Part shown: one piece after another, positions 1 through 9,011 of the stretch
How the letters are laid out: the number at the start of each line of letters is the position of its first letter
How positions within the stretch are numbered: position 1 is the stretch's first letter
Source of the DNA: Tritrichomonas musculus
Taxonomy: Eukaryota > Parabasalia > Tritrichomonadida > Tritrichomonadidae
Direction of reading: 5' to 3'
DNA length: 64,000 bases
Assembly (NCBI GenBank): GCA_039105265.1
Contig: JAPFFF010000015.1
Coordinates: 806,001-870,000, forward strand
Position numbers and translations under genes: made by a program
Notes under the pieces: model-generated
Seen by the model: only the letters and a program-made list of their open reading frames with translations
What the model was told of the DNA's origin: nothing
Database searches by the model: none

Positions 1-390
1 TAAAAATTAAGGATTAATCAGCAACTTTTTCTTTTCAGCCTTATGATATTAAAATTATTACATTAAAAAAAAAAGAATTGATTCTCTTTTTGTTATCATT
101 TATTTTTTTAAGTTTTGTAAAATGCTTTTTTCAATTATGATAAAACAATATTGTTTTTTAAGTTTTGTAAAATGCTTTATATAAAACATTAAGAATCAAT
201 ATTTAATATCGATGAAACGATTTTTACACAAAGTCATTAATTAAAATTATGTTTTAAATCATCTGTTTAGAAATAACTCTGAAAGGAATAGCGTAGTCAC
301 TTAATTGTTTGATATCGTTCGTTCTATTTTGAAATTAGAAAAACCGTTATTCTAATATTCAAATTAAAATTTTGCATGTTTTAAACCTTT
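1..390. other. AT-rich intergenic region with a short direct repeat
   Basis: No coding sequence is visible. A 24-base direct repeat occurs at 104-127 and 154-177 (period 50). A TCACTTA motif that fits the trichomonad initiator consensus lies at 297-303, about 88 nt before the first gene's ATG, which is further than is usual. Confidence 0.5.
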
Positions 391-1794
391 ATGCAGAAAC
401 AGAGAGAAATGAATAATTACCAGAAAAAAATAAGAATGCTTAAAAAACCACAGAGTTCCTTAACCAACCCAAATGCAAATACCGCTCTTAAATTCAATTC
501 CCAAATGCAGCAACTCAAAGTTCAAAACCGAAAGAGTCCGCAATTAAATTTTGAATTTCAAACTGATGGACCAAGTGAAGAAATTGTTCATTTAGAAATG
601 CAGAAAAAAATTTTATCAAATAAACTTTCACAACTTTCAGCTGATTATGCTTTAGAAGATAAAAAAAGGCGAAAATTGGAAGATGAATTAGCAAAAGCAA
701 GGAAGAATGCGACGAATAATTATTATCATGGCGAATCCGAAAATGATGAATCCCAAACAAGAATTCAAACAATGGAATCTCGCCTTGAAAAAGCTCAATT
801 GCAGTTCAATTCGAATTTACAAAAATTATCTCTTCTTAGAAATCAATTGACTGAAGCAAGGAAATCTCGAGCAAGTGATAATCTCTCAGTTGATCAAACT
901 GATGCTGAAGAAAATGAAAACGAAAGTGAAGTTGAAACAGAAAAATCGAGTGAATCTGGTGAAACAAATAATGATATTCTTGAACTTCAACCAAATGAAA
1001 AAGAAGATATTGCCAATTATTTAAAATATTGTGAACAGTTTTCACAATCTAACTCAGCCAGTTCAAGAAGAAAAAATTCATCTAACCCAATTTCAACTGC
1101 CATTCCGCAAAATTTGATGACACCGCAAATTAGCGAAATTGTCAAACAAACAGAGAATTGTCAATCTGTTATAAACAAAATTCTTAATGCAACATCAATG
1201 AAAGATGTATCGCAGCTCTTGACAGAAGCTGAAGAACTCGAAAAAGAAAATAAACGTCTTTACAATTCTATCATAGCATGTAGTCAAGCTAAGGATGAAT
1301 TGCTGGAAGATATATCAATACTTGAAAATCAATATAATGATTTAATTACGCATAGAAATGCGACCGAAGAAGATCAACGCAAAGAAATACAAAATATAAC
1401 CGCCGAAATAGCTAAAGTCCAAACTGAACTAGATCAAACTGAAGCAAAAAGAGCTCAAGAAGAAGCCACTTTTTCACCTGTTTATTATGAACTAGAAAAT
1501 CTTTTTAATGCCCTCGAATGTTCATGGGATGATTGGTCTGGGGCAAAAAATACGGTTACTTCGGCTAATGCAATGTATGCACTGAATTCGATTGAAGCAA
1601 CAATTGCTGAATTAATGAATGATCCAAATTCAAAATCAAAAGTAATGGCAGCCATGAAGAAAATGCAAGAAGAAGAAGATAATCCTGAAGGAAAAGAAAA
1701 GAAAGATGATAAAGATAATAATAATGATACTAAAAATAAAAAGGATGAAAATGAAAAAAATGGTAAAGAAAGCAATGATACCGAAGTGAAATAG
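391..1794 (+). CDS. Coiled-coil protein of unknown function
   Basis: This is an intact 467-residue reading frame starting at a true ATG and ending in TAG. The family is not recognised. Residues ~60-175 and ~255-360 are rich in Glu, Lys, Gln and Leu with heptad-like spacing, which points to two coiled-coil blocks. They are separated by an acidic Ser/Asn-rich linker (~175-245). The last ~45 residues are almost entirely Lys, Glu, Asp and Asn, a disordered charged tail. A short segment near 375-390 contains Trp residues (CSWDDW) and may be a small folded patch. There is no signal peptide or membrane segment. A cytoskeletal or scaffold role is possible but is inference from composition only. Confidence 0.8.
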   Translation: MQKQREMNNYQKKIRMLKKPQSSLTNPNANTALKFNSQMQQLKVQNRKSPQLNFEFQTDGPSEEIVHLEMQKKILSNKLSQLSADYALEDKKRRKLEDELAKARKNATNNYYHGESENDESQTRIQTMESRLEKAQLQFNSNLQKLSLLRNQLTEARKSRASDNLSVDQTDAEENENESEVETEKSSESGETNNDILELQPNEKEDIANYLKYCEQFSQSNSASSRRKNSSNPISTAIPQNLMTPQISEIVKQTENCQSVINKILNATSMKDVSQLLTEAEELEKENKRLYNSIIACSQAKDELLEDISILENQYNDLITHRNATEEDQRKEIQNITAEIAKVQTELDQTEAKRAQEEATFSPVYYELENLFNALECSWDDWSGAKNTVTSANAMYALNSIEATIAELMNDPNSKSKVMAAMKKMQEEEDNPEGKEKKDDKDNNNDTKNKKDENEKNGKESNDTEVK

Positions 1795-2031
1795 TATTAA
1801 TTGACAAAAAAAATTTAAAAATAATGTTCTTTAGTTTTTTAATCGTTTTGATTATGAATTCTGTTACTTTAGTTTTAGATTATATAAAGGGAAATGTTTT
1901 ATGTTTGTATCTTCTTTTTAATTTATTATTTGATGTTAACTTGAATTTAAGCTCTTTCGTGAGATATCTAAATATCTATGAATTTTATGAAATAAAATTT
2001 GACGATCAAATTATATACAAAAATTAATCAA

Positions 2032-2547
2032 ATGGGGTGCTGTTGTAGCACCGATTCACTCACATTAATATTTTTTGGATTATGTGATTCTGGGAAGTCT
2101 ACAATAATTGGCCAAATTGAATATCATTCATTCCGAGTAACAAATCCAACAATTGGAAAAGAAGAGTCTTTTTCAATTTATAGAGATAAGCAGATAGAAA
2201 TATGGGATATTTCAGGACGCGAAATAGATAATTGGTTAGATTATAGTAAAGATAGTGATGGAATAGTATTTGTTATTGATGCAAGAGATAGAAAAGAATT
2301 GCCAATGTTCGTAAATTATTCTAATCAAGTTCTCAATGCTGAAGATTCAAATCATCGGCCAATTCTTTTTTACATTAATTGGGCATCATCAGAAAATGCA
2401 ATTACAGAAAATGAACTGCGTTCCAAGCTCAATGTTGAATCAAGAAGTAATATTGAAATTTATTTCCAAGAATGTAATGCAAAAACTGGAGATGGAATAA
2501 TAGAAGGGTATAATTGGATAATGTCAAAAATAGAAGAATTATATTAA
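2032..2547 (+). CDS. Divergent Arf/Arl-like small GTPase, N-myristoylatable
   Basis: The start is the ATG at 2032, because the protein then begins MGCCCS, a good N-myristoylation context followed by three cysteines suitable for palmitoylation; reading further upstream would need a non-ATG start. The 171-residue product has the order of a small GTPase fold. The P-loop is GLCDSGKST (Arf: GLDNAGKTT), switch I contains PTIG, and switch II is WDISGRE where Arf has WDVGGQ. G4 reads INWAS instead of NKxD, and G5 is NAKTG. The catalytic-position Gln is Arg and the guanine-specifying NKxD is lost, so GTP hydrolysis and base specificity are probably altered. Membrane attachment through the N terminus is expected. 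The Arf/Arl assignment comes from motif order, not alignment. Confidence 0.8.
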   Translation: MGCCCSTDSLTLIFFGLCDSGKSTIIGQIEYHSFRVTNPTIGKEESFSIYRDKQIEIWDISGREIDNWLDYSKDSDGIVFVIDARDRKELPMFVNYSNQVLNAEDSNHRPILFYINWASSENAITENELRSKLNVESRSNIEIYFQECNAKTGDGIIEGYNWIMSKIEELY

Positions 2548-2793
2548 TTTTTTTGCTTTTTAATTTAATTTTTGAAAGCAAAAAAAGAATTTTTGTTTAA
2601 ATATAGTATCCTATGGTTTACAAAATGGCAAATTCATATCGCAAAAATATTCAAAAGATTTCAAATTTGTGATTGGAAATGTTAAAAAAGCAACTAGTGA
2701 ATCTAAAATTTAAAAACATGTTTCTTTTATATACTTATATTATGTTTATAATAAAGAATATGATAGAAATTAGTTAATCAATTAACATTATAT

Positions 2794-3270
2794 TTATTTA
2801 GAAAACAAGTATTTATGAATAATAATTACAAACCAAATCAATTCTAAAACAAATAAATTCATTGATGAAGTTGAAGATCTGCAAGTTATATATTCATATT
2901 GAAGAAAATCTTCTGAATATATATAATGATACCCAATGCATATAGGATCGTTTACATGATCTTGCTGAAAGGTAGTGATTAATTGATTTAGATCTGGGTA
3001 TCTCGATGCTCTATTAATATAACAAACAACAATTCCTGGTATAAAAGAAATTAACGCTGTTATGTGATATTCTTTAATTTTATTTCGTGTATAAAATATT
3101 AATGCAATAAATGATAAAAGAGCAACAAGTAATAAAAAAATTAAATTTTGTGGGCCTATTGCTTGCAGCCAATGGGAATTACAGCATAGATACATCCAAT
3201 ATGAAGCAAAAACTGAAACAATCCACCCTATTGTAAAATTAAAAAAGCGATTTATTGGTTTGTGAGGCAT
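2794..3270 (-). CDS. Small four-helix membrane protein, unknown
   Basis: The 158-residue frame begins at ATG on the minus strand and ends in TAA. Four hydrophobic segments are visible at about residues 10-29, 41-60, 67-86 and 138-155. Between the third and fourth lies a ~50-residue polar loop with two cysteines (near 111 and 129) that could pair outside the membrane. The short basic N terminus (PHKPINR) suggests a cytosolic start. The topology recalls tetraspan proteins, but no family signature such as a CCG motif is present, so none is claimed. It converges with the Arf-like gene and diverges from the Rab gene. Confidence 0.6.
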   Translation of the reverse strand: MPHKPINRFFNFTIGWIVSVFASYWMYLCCNSHWLQAIGPQNLIFLLLVALLSFIALIFYTRNKIKEYHITALISFIPGIVVCYINRASRYPDLNQLITTFQQDHVNDPICIGYHYIYSEDFLQYEYITCRSSTSSMNLFVLELIWFVIIIHKYLFSK

Positions 3271-3398
3271 TTACTAAAACCCTCAACTTTGAACTTTTTA
3301 TAAGACTTAATATTAATAAACGTACTCCTTTTTTATATCAATTTTAAATTCTTCAAATTCAATAGATTCTCTCAATTTTTTTTGTTATTCAATTTACG

Positions 3399-3989
3399 AT
3401 GAATAACGAAGTTGATCTACCTCATCTTAAAATTGTACTTCTTGGAAATTCAGGTGTAGGAAAAACTTCTCTAATGAACCGATGGACCGCAGGGAAGTTT
3501 TCAACTTCAGCAAAATCAACAGTTGGTGCCAATCATCAGCGTAAAAAGGTTTTTGTTGGCAGAGATGAAGTCGAAATTTTTCTCTGGGATACAGCTGGAC
3601 AAGAACAATTTCAAGCTTTAACCCCATTGTATGTCAGGAATGCTGCAACCGCTTTAATTTTGGCAGCAGTTGACGATGCAAACTCTTTTGACACTCTTCA
3701 AACTTGGGTTGATCTTATTAACAGCGCTTGTGAGCATGTTCCACCCATGATATTAGTTGTCAATAAAATTGATATTGTTGATCACACAAGTTACTCAAAC
3801 GAAGAAATTGAATCAAGATTTGGCCCAATGTTTTCGTCTATTTTTTTTGCATCAGCTGCAACAGGTGAAGGTGTTGATACTTGTTTTATGCAAGCGGCTC
3901 ATTCTGCTTTCAATTTCTCAAAATCATTTACTGTTTCAAATAGTCCATCAAATCCAAAAGAAAACAATGAGAAAAATAGTTGTTGCTAA
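3399..3989 (+). CDS. Rab-family small GTPase
   Basis: This 196-residue Rab-type GTPase should direct vesicle traffic by cycling between GTP and GDP on membranes. All nucleotide motifs are present: P-loop GNSGVGKTS (~16-24), switch I Thr in STVGA, WDTAGQEQF (~63-71), NKID (~120) and an SAA-type G5 (ASAATGEG). The C terminus is NSCC, a double-cysteine site for geranylgeranylation that fits Rab rather than Ras. Start and length are normal for the family. The subfamily is not assigned: the switch region (GANHQRKKVFV) is unusual and does not match a standard Rab1, 5, 7 or 11 signature by eye. The gene is flanked by short AT-rich spacers. Confidence 0.92.
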   Translation: MNNEVDLPHLKIVLLGNSGVGKTSLMNRWTAGKFSTSAKSTVGANHQRKKVFVGRDEVEIFLWDTAGQEQFQALTPLYVRNAATALILAAVDDANSFDTLQTWVDLINSACEHVPPMILVVNKIDIVDHTSYSNEEIESRFGPMFSSIFFASAATGEGVDTCFMQAAHSAFNFSKSFTVSNSPSNPKENNEKNSCC

Positions 3990-4277
3990 TTATCTTTTTT
4001 TATCTTTCTGAGCTTTTTGTTTTATATAAATTATATAATTAATATAATAATATAATAATTTATTCTTTTTGGATAGCTTTTTAACTTCTTTTAACTTCTT
4101 TTTGTTTATTTATGCTCTAAAAATGTGGAGAAAGTTTATGGGGATTAAAAAAACGTTTAAAAGTTTAATCGGCTCTTTGTAAGGTTAATTTATTCGCCAT
4201 AATTTTATCATTAACAAAAAAAAAATTGATGAAATGACCATCTTTCTATATCAATTTTCAACCAATTTAAATACACA

Positions 4278-4284
4278 TCACTTA
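4278..4284 (+). promoter_or_regulatory. Initiator-like element of the triosephosphate isomerase gene
   Basis: TCACTTA fits the trichomonad initiator consensus TCA(+1)YWYW and lies five bases before the ATG, the usual close spacing in Trichomonas. A similar TCACTTT is at 5804-5810 before pyruvate kinase, and TCATTTT at 27380-27386 before the talin-like gene. The assignment rests on motif match and position only. Confidence 0.55.
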
Positions 4285-4289
4285 ATAAA

Positions 4290-5051
4290 ATGGGACGTCG
4301 TTTCTTAGTTGGTGGAAACTGGAAAGCAAATCCAAAGACAATCGAAGAAGCTAACAAACTTATTGACACCTTAAACGGAGCCAAAATCAATGCTGATGTT
4401 GAAGTTGTTGTTGCAGCTCCATTCATCTTCCTTCCTCTCCTTAAGGACCGCTTAAGAAAGGACTGGGCCGTATCTGCAGAAAACATCTACACAAAGGACA
4501 GTGGTGCTTTCACCGGTGAAGTTACAGCCCCAATGCTCAACAGCTTCGGAGTTGGATGGACTATCCTTGGACACTCTGAACGTCGTGATATCCTCCATGA
4601 ATCAGACGAATTCCTTGCAGAAAAGCTTACACAAGCTATCAACCGTGGACTTAAGGTCATCTATTGCTGTGGTGAACACCTTGAAGAACGTCAAGCAGGC
4701 AAACAAAATGAATTCGTTTCAGCTCAAATCGAAAAGATGATCCCAGCTGTTCCACAAGGCAAATGGGATCATGTTGTTATCGCCTACGAACCAATCTGGG
4801 CTATCGGAACAGGAAAGGTTGCCTCAACTCAAGATGCCCAAGAAATGGGAAAGGTTATCCGTGATATCCTTGCATCAAAGGTTAGCCCAGAAGTTGCTGA
4901 AAAGACTCGTATCCTTTATGGTGGTTCAGTTAAGCCAAACAACTGCGATGATCTCGCTGCCCAACCAGATGTTGATGGATTCCTTGTTGGTGGTGCTTCC
5001 CTTGACGCTGGATTCATCAACATTGTCAACTCTGCAGCTCATAGCAAGTAA
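4290..5051 (+). CDS. TPI: Triosephosphate isomerase
   Basis: The enzyme interconverts dihydroxyacetone phosphate and glyceraldehyde 3-phosphate in glycolysis. The 253-residue protein is full length. Active-site residues are all present: Lys12 in GGNWKAN, His95 in ILGHSERR and catalytic Glu167 in AYEPIWAIGTG. The phosphate-binding loops YGGSVKP and GFLVGGASL are intact. It closely resembles the trichomonad enzymes I know. Codon use differs from its neighbours, with many C- or G-ending codons (ATC, TTC, AAC, AAG, CTT/CTC), as expected for a very highly expressed gene. An initiator-like TCACTTA precedes it. The stop sits in TAAAA, compatible with the trichomonad UAAA polyadenylation signal overlapping the stop codon. 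Confidence 0.97.
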   Translation: MGRRFLVGGNWKANPKTIEEANKLIDTLNGAKINADVEVVVAAPFIFLPLLKDRLRKDWAVSAENIYTKDSGAFTGEVTAPMLNSFGVGWTILGHSERRDILHESDEFLAEKLTQAINRGLKVIYCCGEHLEERQAGKQNEFVSAQIEKMIPAVPQGKWDHVVIAYEPIWAIGTGKVASTQDAQEMGKVIRDILASKVSPEVAEKTRILYGGSVKPNNCDDLAAQPDVDGFLVGGASLDAGFINIVNSAAHSK

Positions 5052-5108
5052 AAAAACATTTTTTATAATTTTTTTTTTATTCTTTATATGTTTTTAGCAG
5101 CATCTTTT

Positions 5109-5243
5109 ATATTTGAGGTTAAAAAATTAGGAAAATTCAGAATATTCATATAACCATTATTTGGCGAGATGAACTTTTTTTTTTTAATTTTGAATTCAAA
5201 ATTGATAAGCATCAAAATTACCTAATTTTTTAACCTCAAATAT
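5109..5243. repeat. Foldback element with perfect 23-bp inverted repeat
   Basis: Positions 5109-5131 and 5221-5243 are perfect reverse complements (core GAGGTTAAAAAATTAGG) separated by 89 bases. The structure starts 57 bases after the triosephosphate isomerase stop. It could be a miniature transposon (TA-like flanks) or a long hairpin in the transcript's 3' flank. A 16-base palindrome around GGGTACCC follows at 5241-5256. Confidence 0.6.
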
Positions 5244-5256
5244 GGGTACCCATATT

Positions 5257-5840
5257 AATTTCATTCAATTATTTGTTTTTAAAAAATAAGGTTTATTACT
5301 GTCCAAATATTTAATAATCAATTTTTTATTTAATTTTTTAAAGTAGTTTCGTATATTCAATATAAATTTATGAGAAAAATATATGGCTTTTTGATTTTTT
5401 AAAAATATTTTTAAAAAACAAATTTTATTTTCTTTTCATTAAATTGAATTTTTAACTGAAATAAAAACGTCGAATATTTTCATCAATTATGGGCTATATG
5501 AGATTAAAAATTTAAAATATTATTATACAAATTTTCAAATATAGATAACAGTTTTCGATTATTTTTAATTGAAAAAATAAACTGAGAAAATGTGAGTAAA
5601 AATTTTGCAAACAGTCATAAATTTAGATATTATTTATTTTAATGATTTTTAAAGATAAAATATTCATATATTTGTGATTTCATATTCTCAGAAAATTAGA
5701 TTCGCCATCCTAAATTGAAAAGTAAAAAAATTAAATTTAACTATCTCCTTATAATTGAATGTTCAAATGGCCGCAGAATATTTTATATTCAAAAATCTTC
5801 ATATCACTTTTGTCCATAGATTTTTAACTCTTTCGATCAA
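5257..5840. other. AT-rich spacer before pyruvate kinase
   Basis: This is about 580 bases of very AT-rich DNA with no credible gene. The only feature recognised is the initiator-like TCACTTT at 5804-5810, 30 bases before the pyruvate kinase ATG. Confidence 0.5.
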
Positions 5841-7289
5841 ATGGAAGCTCATTATACTCAAAAACAACTTCGACCTCGAAAAACAAAAATTATTTGCACA
5901 ATGGGTCCAGCAAGCGAAAGTGAAGAAGTCGTCAAAAAGCTCATCCTTGCTGGAATGAATGTTGCTCGTTTCAACATGTCTCATGGTGATTATGCTGATC
6001 ATACACGAAGAATGAATCTCGTCCGAAAATGTGCTCATCAGCTACAAATGCCTGTTGGCATTCTTCTTGACACAAAAGGACCAGAAATTAGAATCAGAAA
6101 ATTCCAGAAAGGAAAAGTACTCCTTAAAGAAGGTCAAAAATTTACTTTCTGCACTCAAGAAGTTGTAGGTGACAACACAAAAGTTTCAATTACTTACCCA
6201 GATTTGTATAAAGATTTAAAACCAGGAGATAAAGTTCTTGTGAACGATGGACTTCTTCAATTCGTAGTTGATGCAATTCAAGATAAAAACATTATCACTC
6301 ATTGTATTCGTGGTGGCGTTTTAAGTGATCAAAAATCAATGAACTTTCCACAGCTCACAATATCAATGCCGTATCTTTCAGAAATAGATAAGCAAGATAT
6401 CTTATTTGGAATTAAACAAAAAGTTGATTTCATTGCTGCTTCTTTTGTTTCTAATCGTGATAACGTTCTCCAAATTCGTGAAATACTTAATGAAAATGGT
6501 GTAGGAAGAGATATTGATATTATTGCAAAAATTGAAAACGATGTTGGTATTCATAATCTTGAAGAAATTTATCAAGTTTCTGATGGTTGTATGGTTGCTA
6601 GAGGAGATATGGGTGTCGAAATACCATTTGCTGAACTTCCTAGCATTCAAAAGTTAATGGTTCAAACTGCAAGAAGACTTGGCCGTAGATGCATTGTTGC
6701 TACTGAAATGCTTGAATCCATGATTGAAAACCCACGTCCAACCAGAGCTGAAACATCGGACATTGCGAATGCTGTTTATGATGGAGCAACAGCAGTTATG
6801 TTATCAGGTGAAACAGCAGCTGGAAAATACCCAGTCCAATGCGTTGAAACAATGTCAAAAATTTGTCAAGAAGCTGAGTCTCATCTTGATTATTTCACTC
6901 ACCTTATTAAAGATGAATTTGTTTTGAACAAGGTTATACCCGAATCAATTGCTTATGGTGCATGCAATGCTTCATATACACTTAAAGTACCTCTTATTAT
7001 TGTATATACAACAAATGGTCATTCTGCAAGAAATATATCTCGTTTTAGGCCAGAATGTCACATTATTGCTGCCACGTTTTCTGAGCAAACATACTCTAAG
7101 CTTACTCTTACATGGGGTGTAACGCCAATTCTTGTAAAGAAATATGAAACCGTTGATGATTTGTTATACTCAGCAGAATTTATTGCATATAAGAATTTAA
7201 AGATTGGAGAAAAGTACATCATTGTTGCTGGTGTTCCAAACATTTCTGATGGAACAAATATGCTTAAGCTTTGTACCCTTTCAGCATAA
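5841..7289 (+). CDS. PK: Pyruvate kinase
   Basis: The enzyme converts phosphoenolpyruvate and ADP to pyruvate and ATP, the last step of glycolysis. The 482-residue protein has the classical order: a short N terminus, the A barrel with TKIICTMGPAS and MNVARFNMSHG (~39-48), the B lid domain starting after LDTKGPEIR (~76-84), barrel return with AKIENDVG and the MVARGDMGVE signature, IVATEMLESM and MLSGETAAGKYP, then a C domain. Glu82 in KGPEIR is the residue that in studied enzymes goes with K+ dependence, where K+-independent enzymes carry Lys; that is inference here. Unlike triosephosphate isomerase upstream, codon use is A/T-ending. The two genes share direction but are separated by 789 bases, so no operon is implied. 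Confidence 0.97.
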   Translation: MEAHYTQKQLRPRKTKIICTMGPASESEEVVKKLILAGMNVARFNMSHGDYADHTRRMNLVRKCAHQLQMPVGILLDTKGPEIRIRKFQKGKVLLKEGQKFTFCTQEVVGDNTKVSITYPDLYKDLKPGDKVLVNDGLLQFVVDAIQDKNIITHCIRGGVLSDQKSMNFPQLTISMPYLSEIDKQDILFGIKQKVDFIAASFVSNRDNVLQIREILNENGVGRDIDIIAKIENDVGIHNLEEIYQVSDGCMVARGDMGVEIPFAELPSIQKLMVQTARRLGRRCIVATEMLESMIENPRPTRAETSDIANAVYDGATAVMLSGETAAGKYPVQCVETMSKICQEAESHLDYFTHLIKDEFVLNKVIPESIAYGACNASYTLKVPLIIVYTTNGHSARNISRFRPECHIIAATFSEQTYSKLTLTWGVTPILVKKYETVDDLLYSAEFIAYKNLKIGEKYIIVAGVPNISDGTNMLKLCTLSA

Positions 7290-8009
7290 TAAAAATCACA
7301 ATTTCTTGATAAAATATTTAAAAAAAAAATAGATCAAGTGCGTAGATTTAATGCTAAACTAAAAATGCAAATTATGTAACTTTAGGATATAATTTTAATT
7401 TTTTATTCTTTCATGAGCTGTAATGCGATTGTATGTAAATTCTTGTCAAATGAAGAATGTATACTGAAGATGATATCCAAATTTTTGGATACATTAATCT
7501 TAGTTTTCAATTAATTAATTCCATTAAATTAAATGGATATTTGATCGTCGTGGTTAAATAATAAATGATATTGTAATTATTATTATATATAAATATATAT
7601 TTATATTGTTTAATTTTTTTTTATTTATTTGTTATTTTTTCTTTGTTACAATATTATTTATATGATTTGCAAATTAAATATTCTTATATTTTATTCCATA
7701 TAATATAATATTTTGAATATATTCTTTTATTTTAAAATTATATTCTTATATATTTATATCGTAATGAATTTTTGAAGAAATAATATAAATAATTGCTTTT
7801 TTACGAAAATATTTTTAATTTTGTTAAAGATAAAAAAATTGAGTTTTCCATTTAAATTTGTAAGATTTGCTTCAAAAATTGAATGAATTCATAGAGCTTT
7901 TCAATTTTTATTAACCAGCCTAGTCCAAAAAAAAAAATTTATTGACACAAATATTCAAAAAATACACTCAAAAAGAGAATTTCTAAAAATTTTGTATCCA
8001 TTAAAATTC
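7290..8009. other. AT-rich intergenic DNA left of the mobile-element block
   Basis: About 720 bases follow the pyruvate kinase stop, with long runs of alternating A/T (notably 7570-7800). No reading frame, RNA gene or clear repeat is seen. Confidence 0.5.
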
Positions 8010-8257
8010 TTAAGGTACAAATCCAGTACGTTTAGTAACCGCAATTTTTTTTGACATTCTCAAAGAATAAAATGACATGTTAAATAAAAAACGATTATTT
8101 TCATCCATTTCATATAACATGTCATAATGTTTATTTAAATTGTAAAATAAGTGTCAAAAACAAACCTAGTCAATTTAAACTTTTTCAGAGACATGCAACT
8201 ATTCAAATAATAAACGTTCTCCTGTTCAAAAAATAACGTACTGGATTTGTACCTTAA
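8010..8257. mobile_element. TTAA-flanked miniature inverted-repeat element, copy 1
   Basis: A perfect 22-bp inverted repeat, 8011-8032 against 8235-8256 (core GGTACAAATCCAGTACG), is bounded on both sides by TTAA (8010-8013, 8254-8257). The interior adds further inverted matches: TGACATGTTA against TAACATGTCA, and TTTTTGACA against TGTCAAAAA. The left end resembles that of the larger element at 20620-21445 for ~60 bases. TTAA target sites are typical of piggyBac and Kolobok superfamilies, and the GG terminus would suit Kolobok. It has no coding capacity, so it is non-autonomous. Confidence 0.7.
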
Positions 8258-8630
8258 AGCTTCATCAAAAAGTTGGTAAATTGATACTTTTTTATAGGTA
8301 CACAAAAGCCAAGGTATAGTTAGTCTTTTCTGAAGAACCTTCAAAAAGTGGAAATTATTCAGAAAAAATAAGGCGTACGGAAATCGTATTGAAAAAGTTC
8401 CCTCTTTTTTTGAGAGCCTATTTGTCCATCAAAACTTTTTGAGTGCATTTAGATTTTATTGAAAAAGTGTTTTGCTTTTTAATAAAAATAAATAAGATCG
8501 TATTTTGATTGTTTATGGTGCATCTATTACCAGAAGAATATTCTGGTTATGCTACTGATTCGATTCAGCTCTCTGTGAAAGCAGAGATAAGGTGTACTAT
8601 ATTTGATCAAAATTATATTTTTTAAAAAAA

Positions 8631-8941
8631 ACGAAGGAAAGCAAGACAGCTTCTCTAATCAAAGAGGAGTAATAAACGATGATATATACATCAAATACTT
8701 CTCAATGATAACTCAAACGATCATTTTCCTGAGTCTCTATTCTGACCAGTCTTATATCAAAAACGAAGGAAAGCAAGACAGCTTCTCTAATCAAAGAGGA
8801 GTAATAAACGATGATATATACATCAAATACTTCTCAATGATAACTCAAACGATCATTTTCCTGAGTCTCTATTCTGACCAGTCTTATATCAAAAACGAAG
8901 GAAAGCAAGACAGCTTCTCTAATCAAAGAGGAGTAATAAAC
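8631..8941. repeat. 132-bp tandem repeat in left MULE TIR
   Basis: The unit starting ACGAAGGAAAGCAAG recurs at 8631, 8763 and 8895, giving about 2.4 copies. The period of 132 (44 codons) keeps one frame open, which creates a spurious repetitive open reading frame. Confidence 0.9.
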
Positions 8942-9011
8942 AAATATTATATATAGATTAATTTATTTAAAATCAAATTTTCCAATTTAGATGTTTTTAT
9001 TTAATCAATAT

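Noticed and set aside
1824-2027. 67-codon plus-strand frame between the coiled-coil and Arf-like genes
   Set aside because: Hydrophobic low-complexity composition, no motif, and it ends just before the next gene; likely chance.
8603-8956. Repetitive open frame in the left TIR, with a counterpart at 11577-11984
   Set aside because: It exists because the tandem unit is 132 bases (a multiple of 3). It lies in non-coding TIR DNA and the same unit is inverted at the other end.
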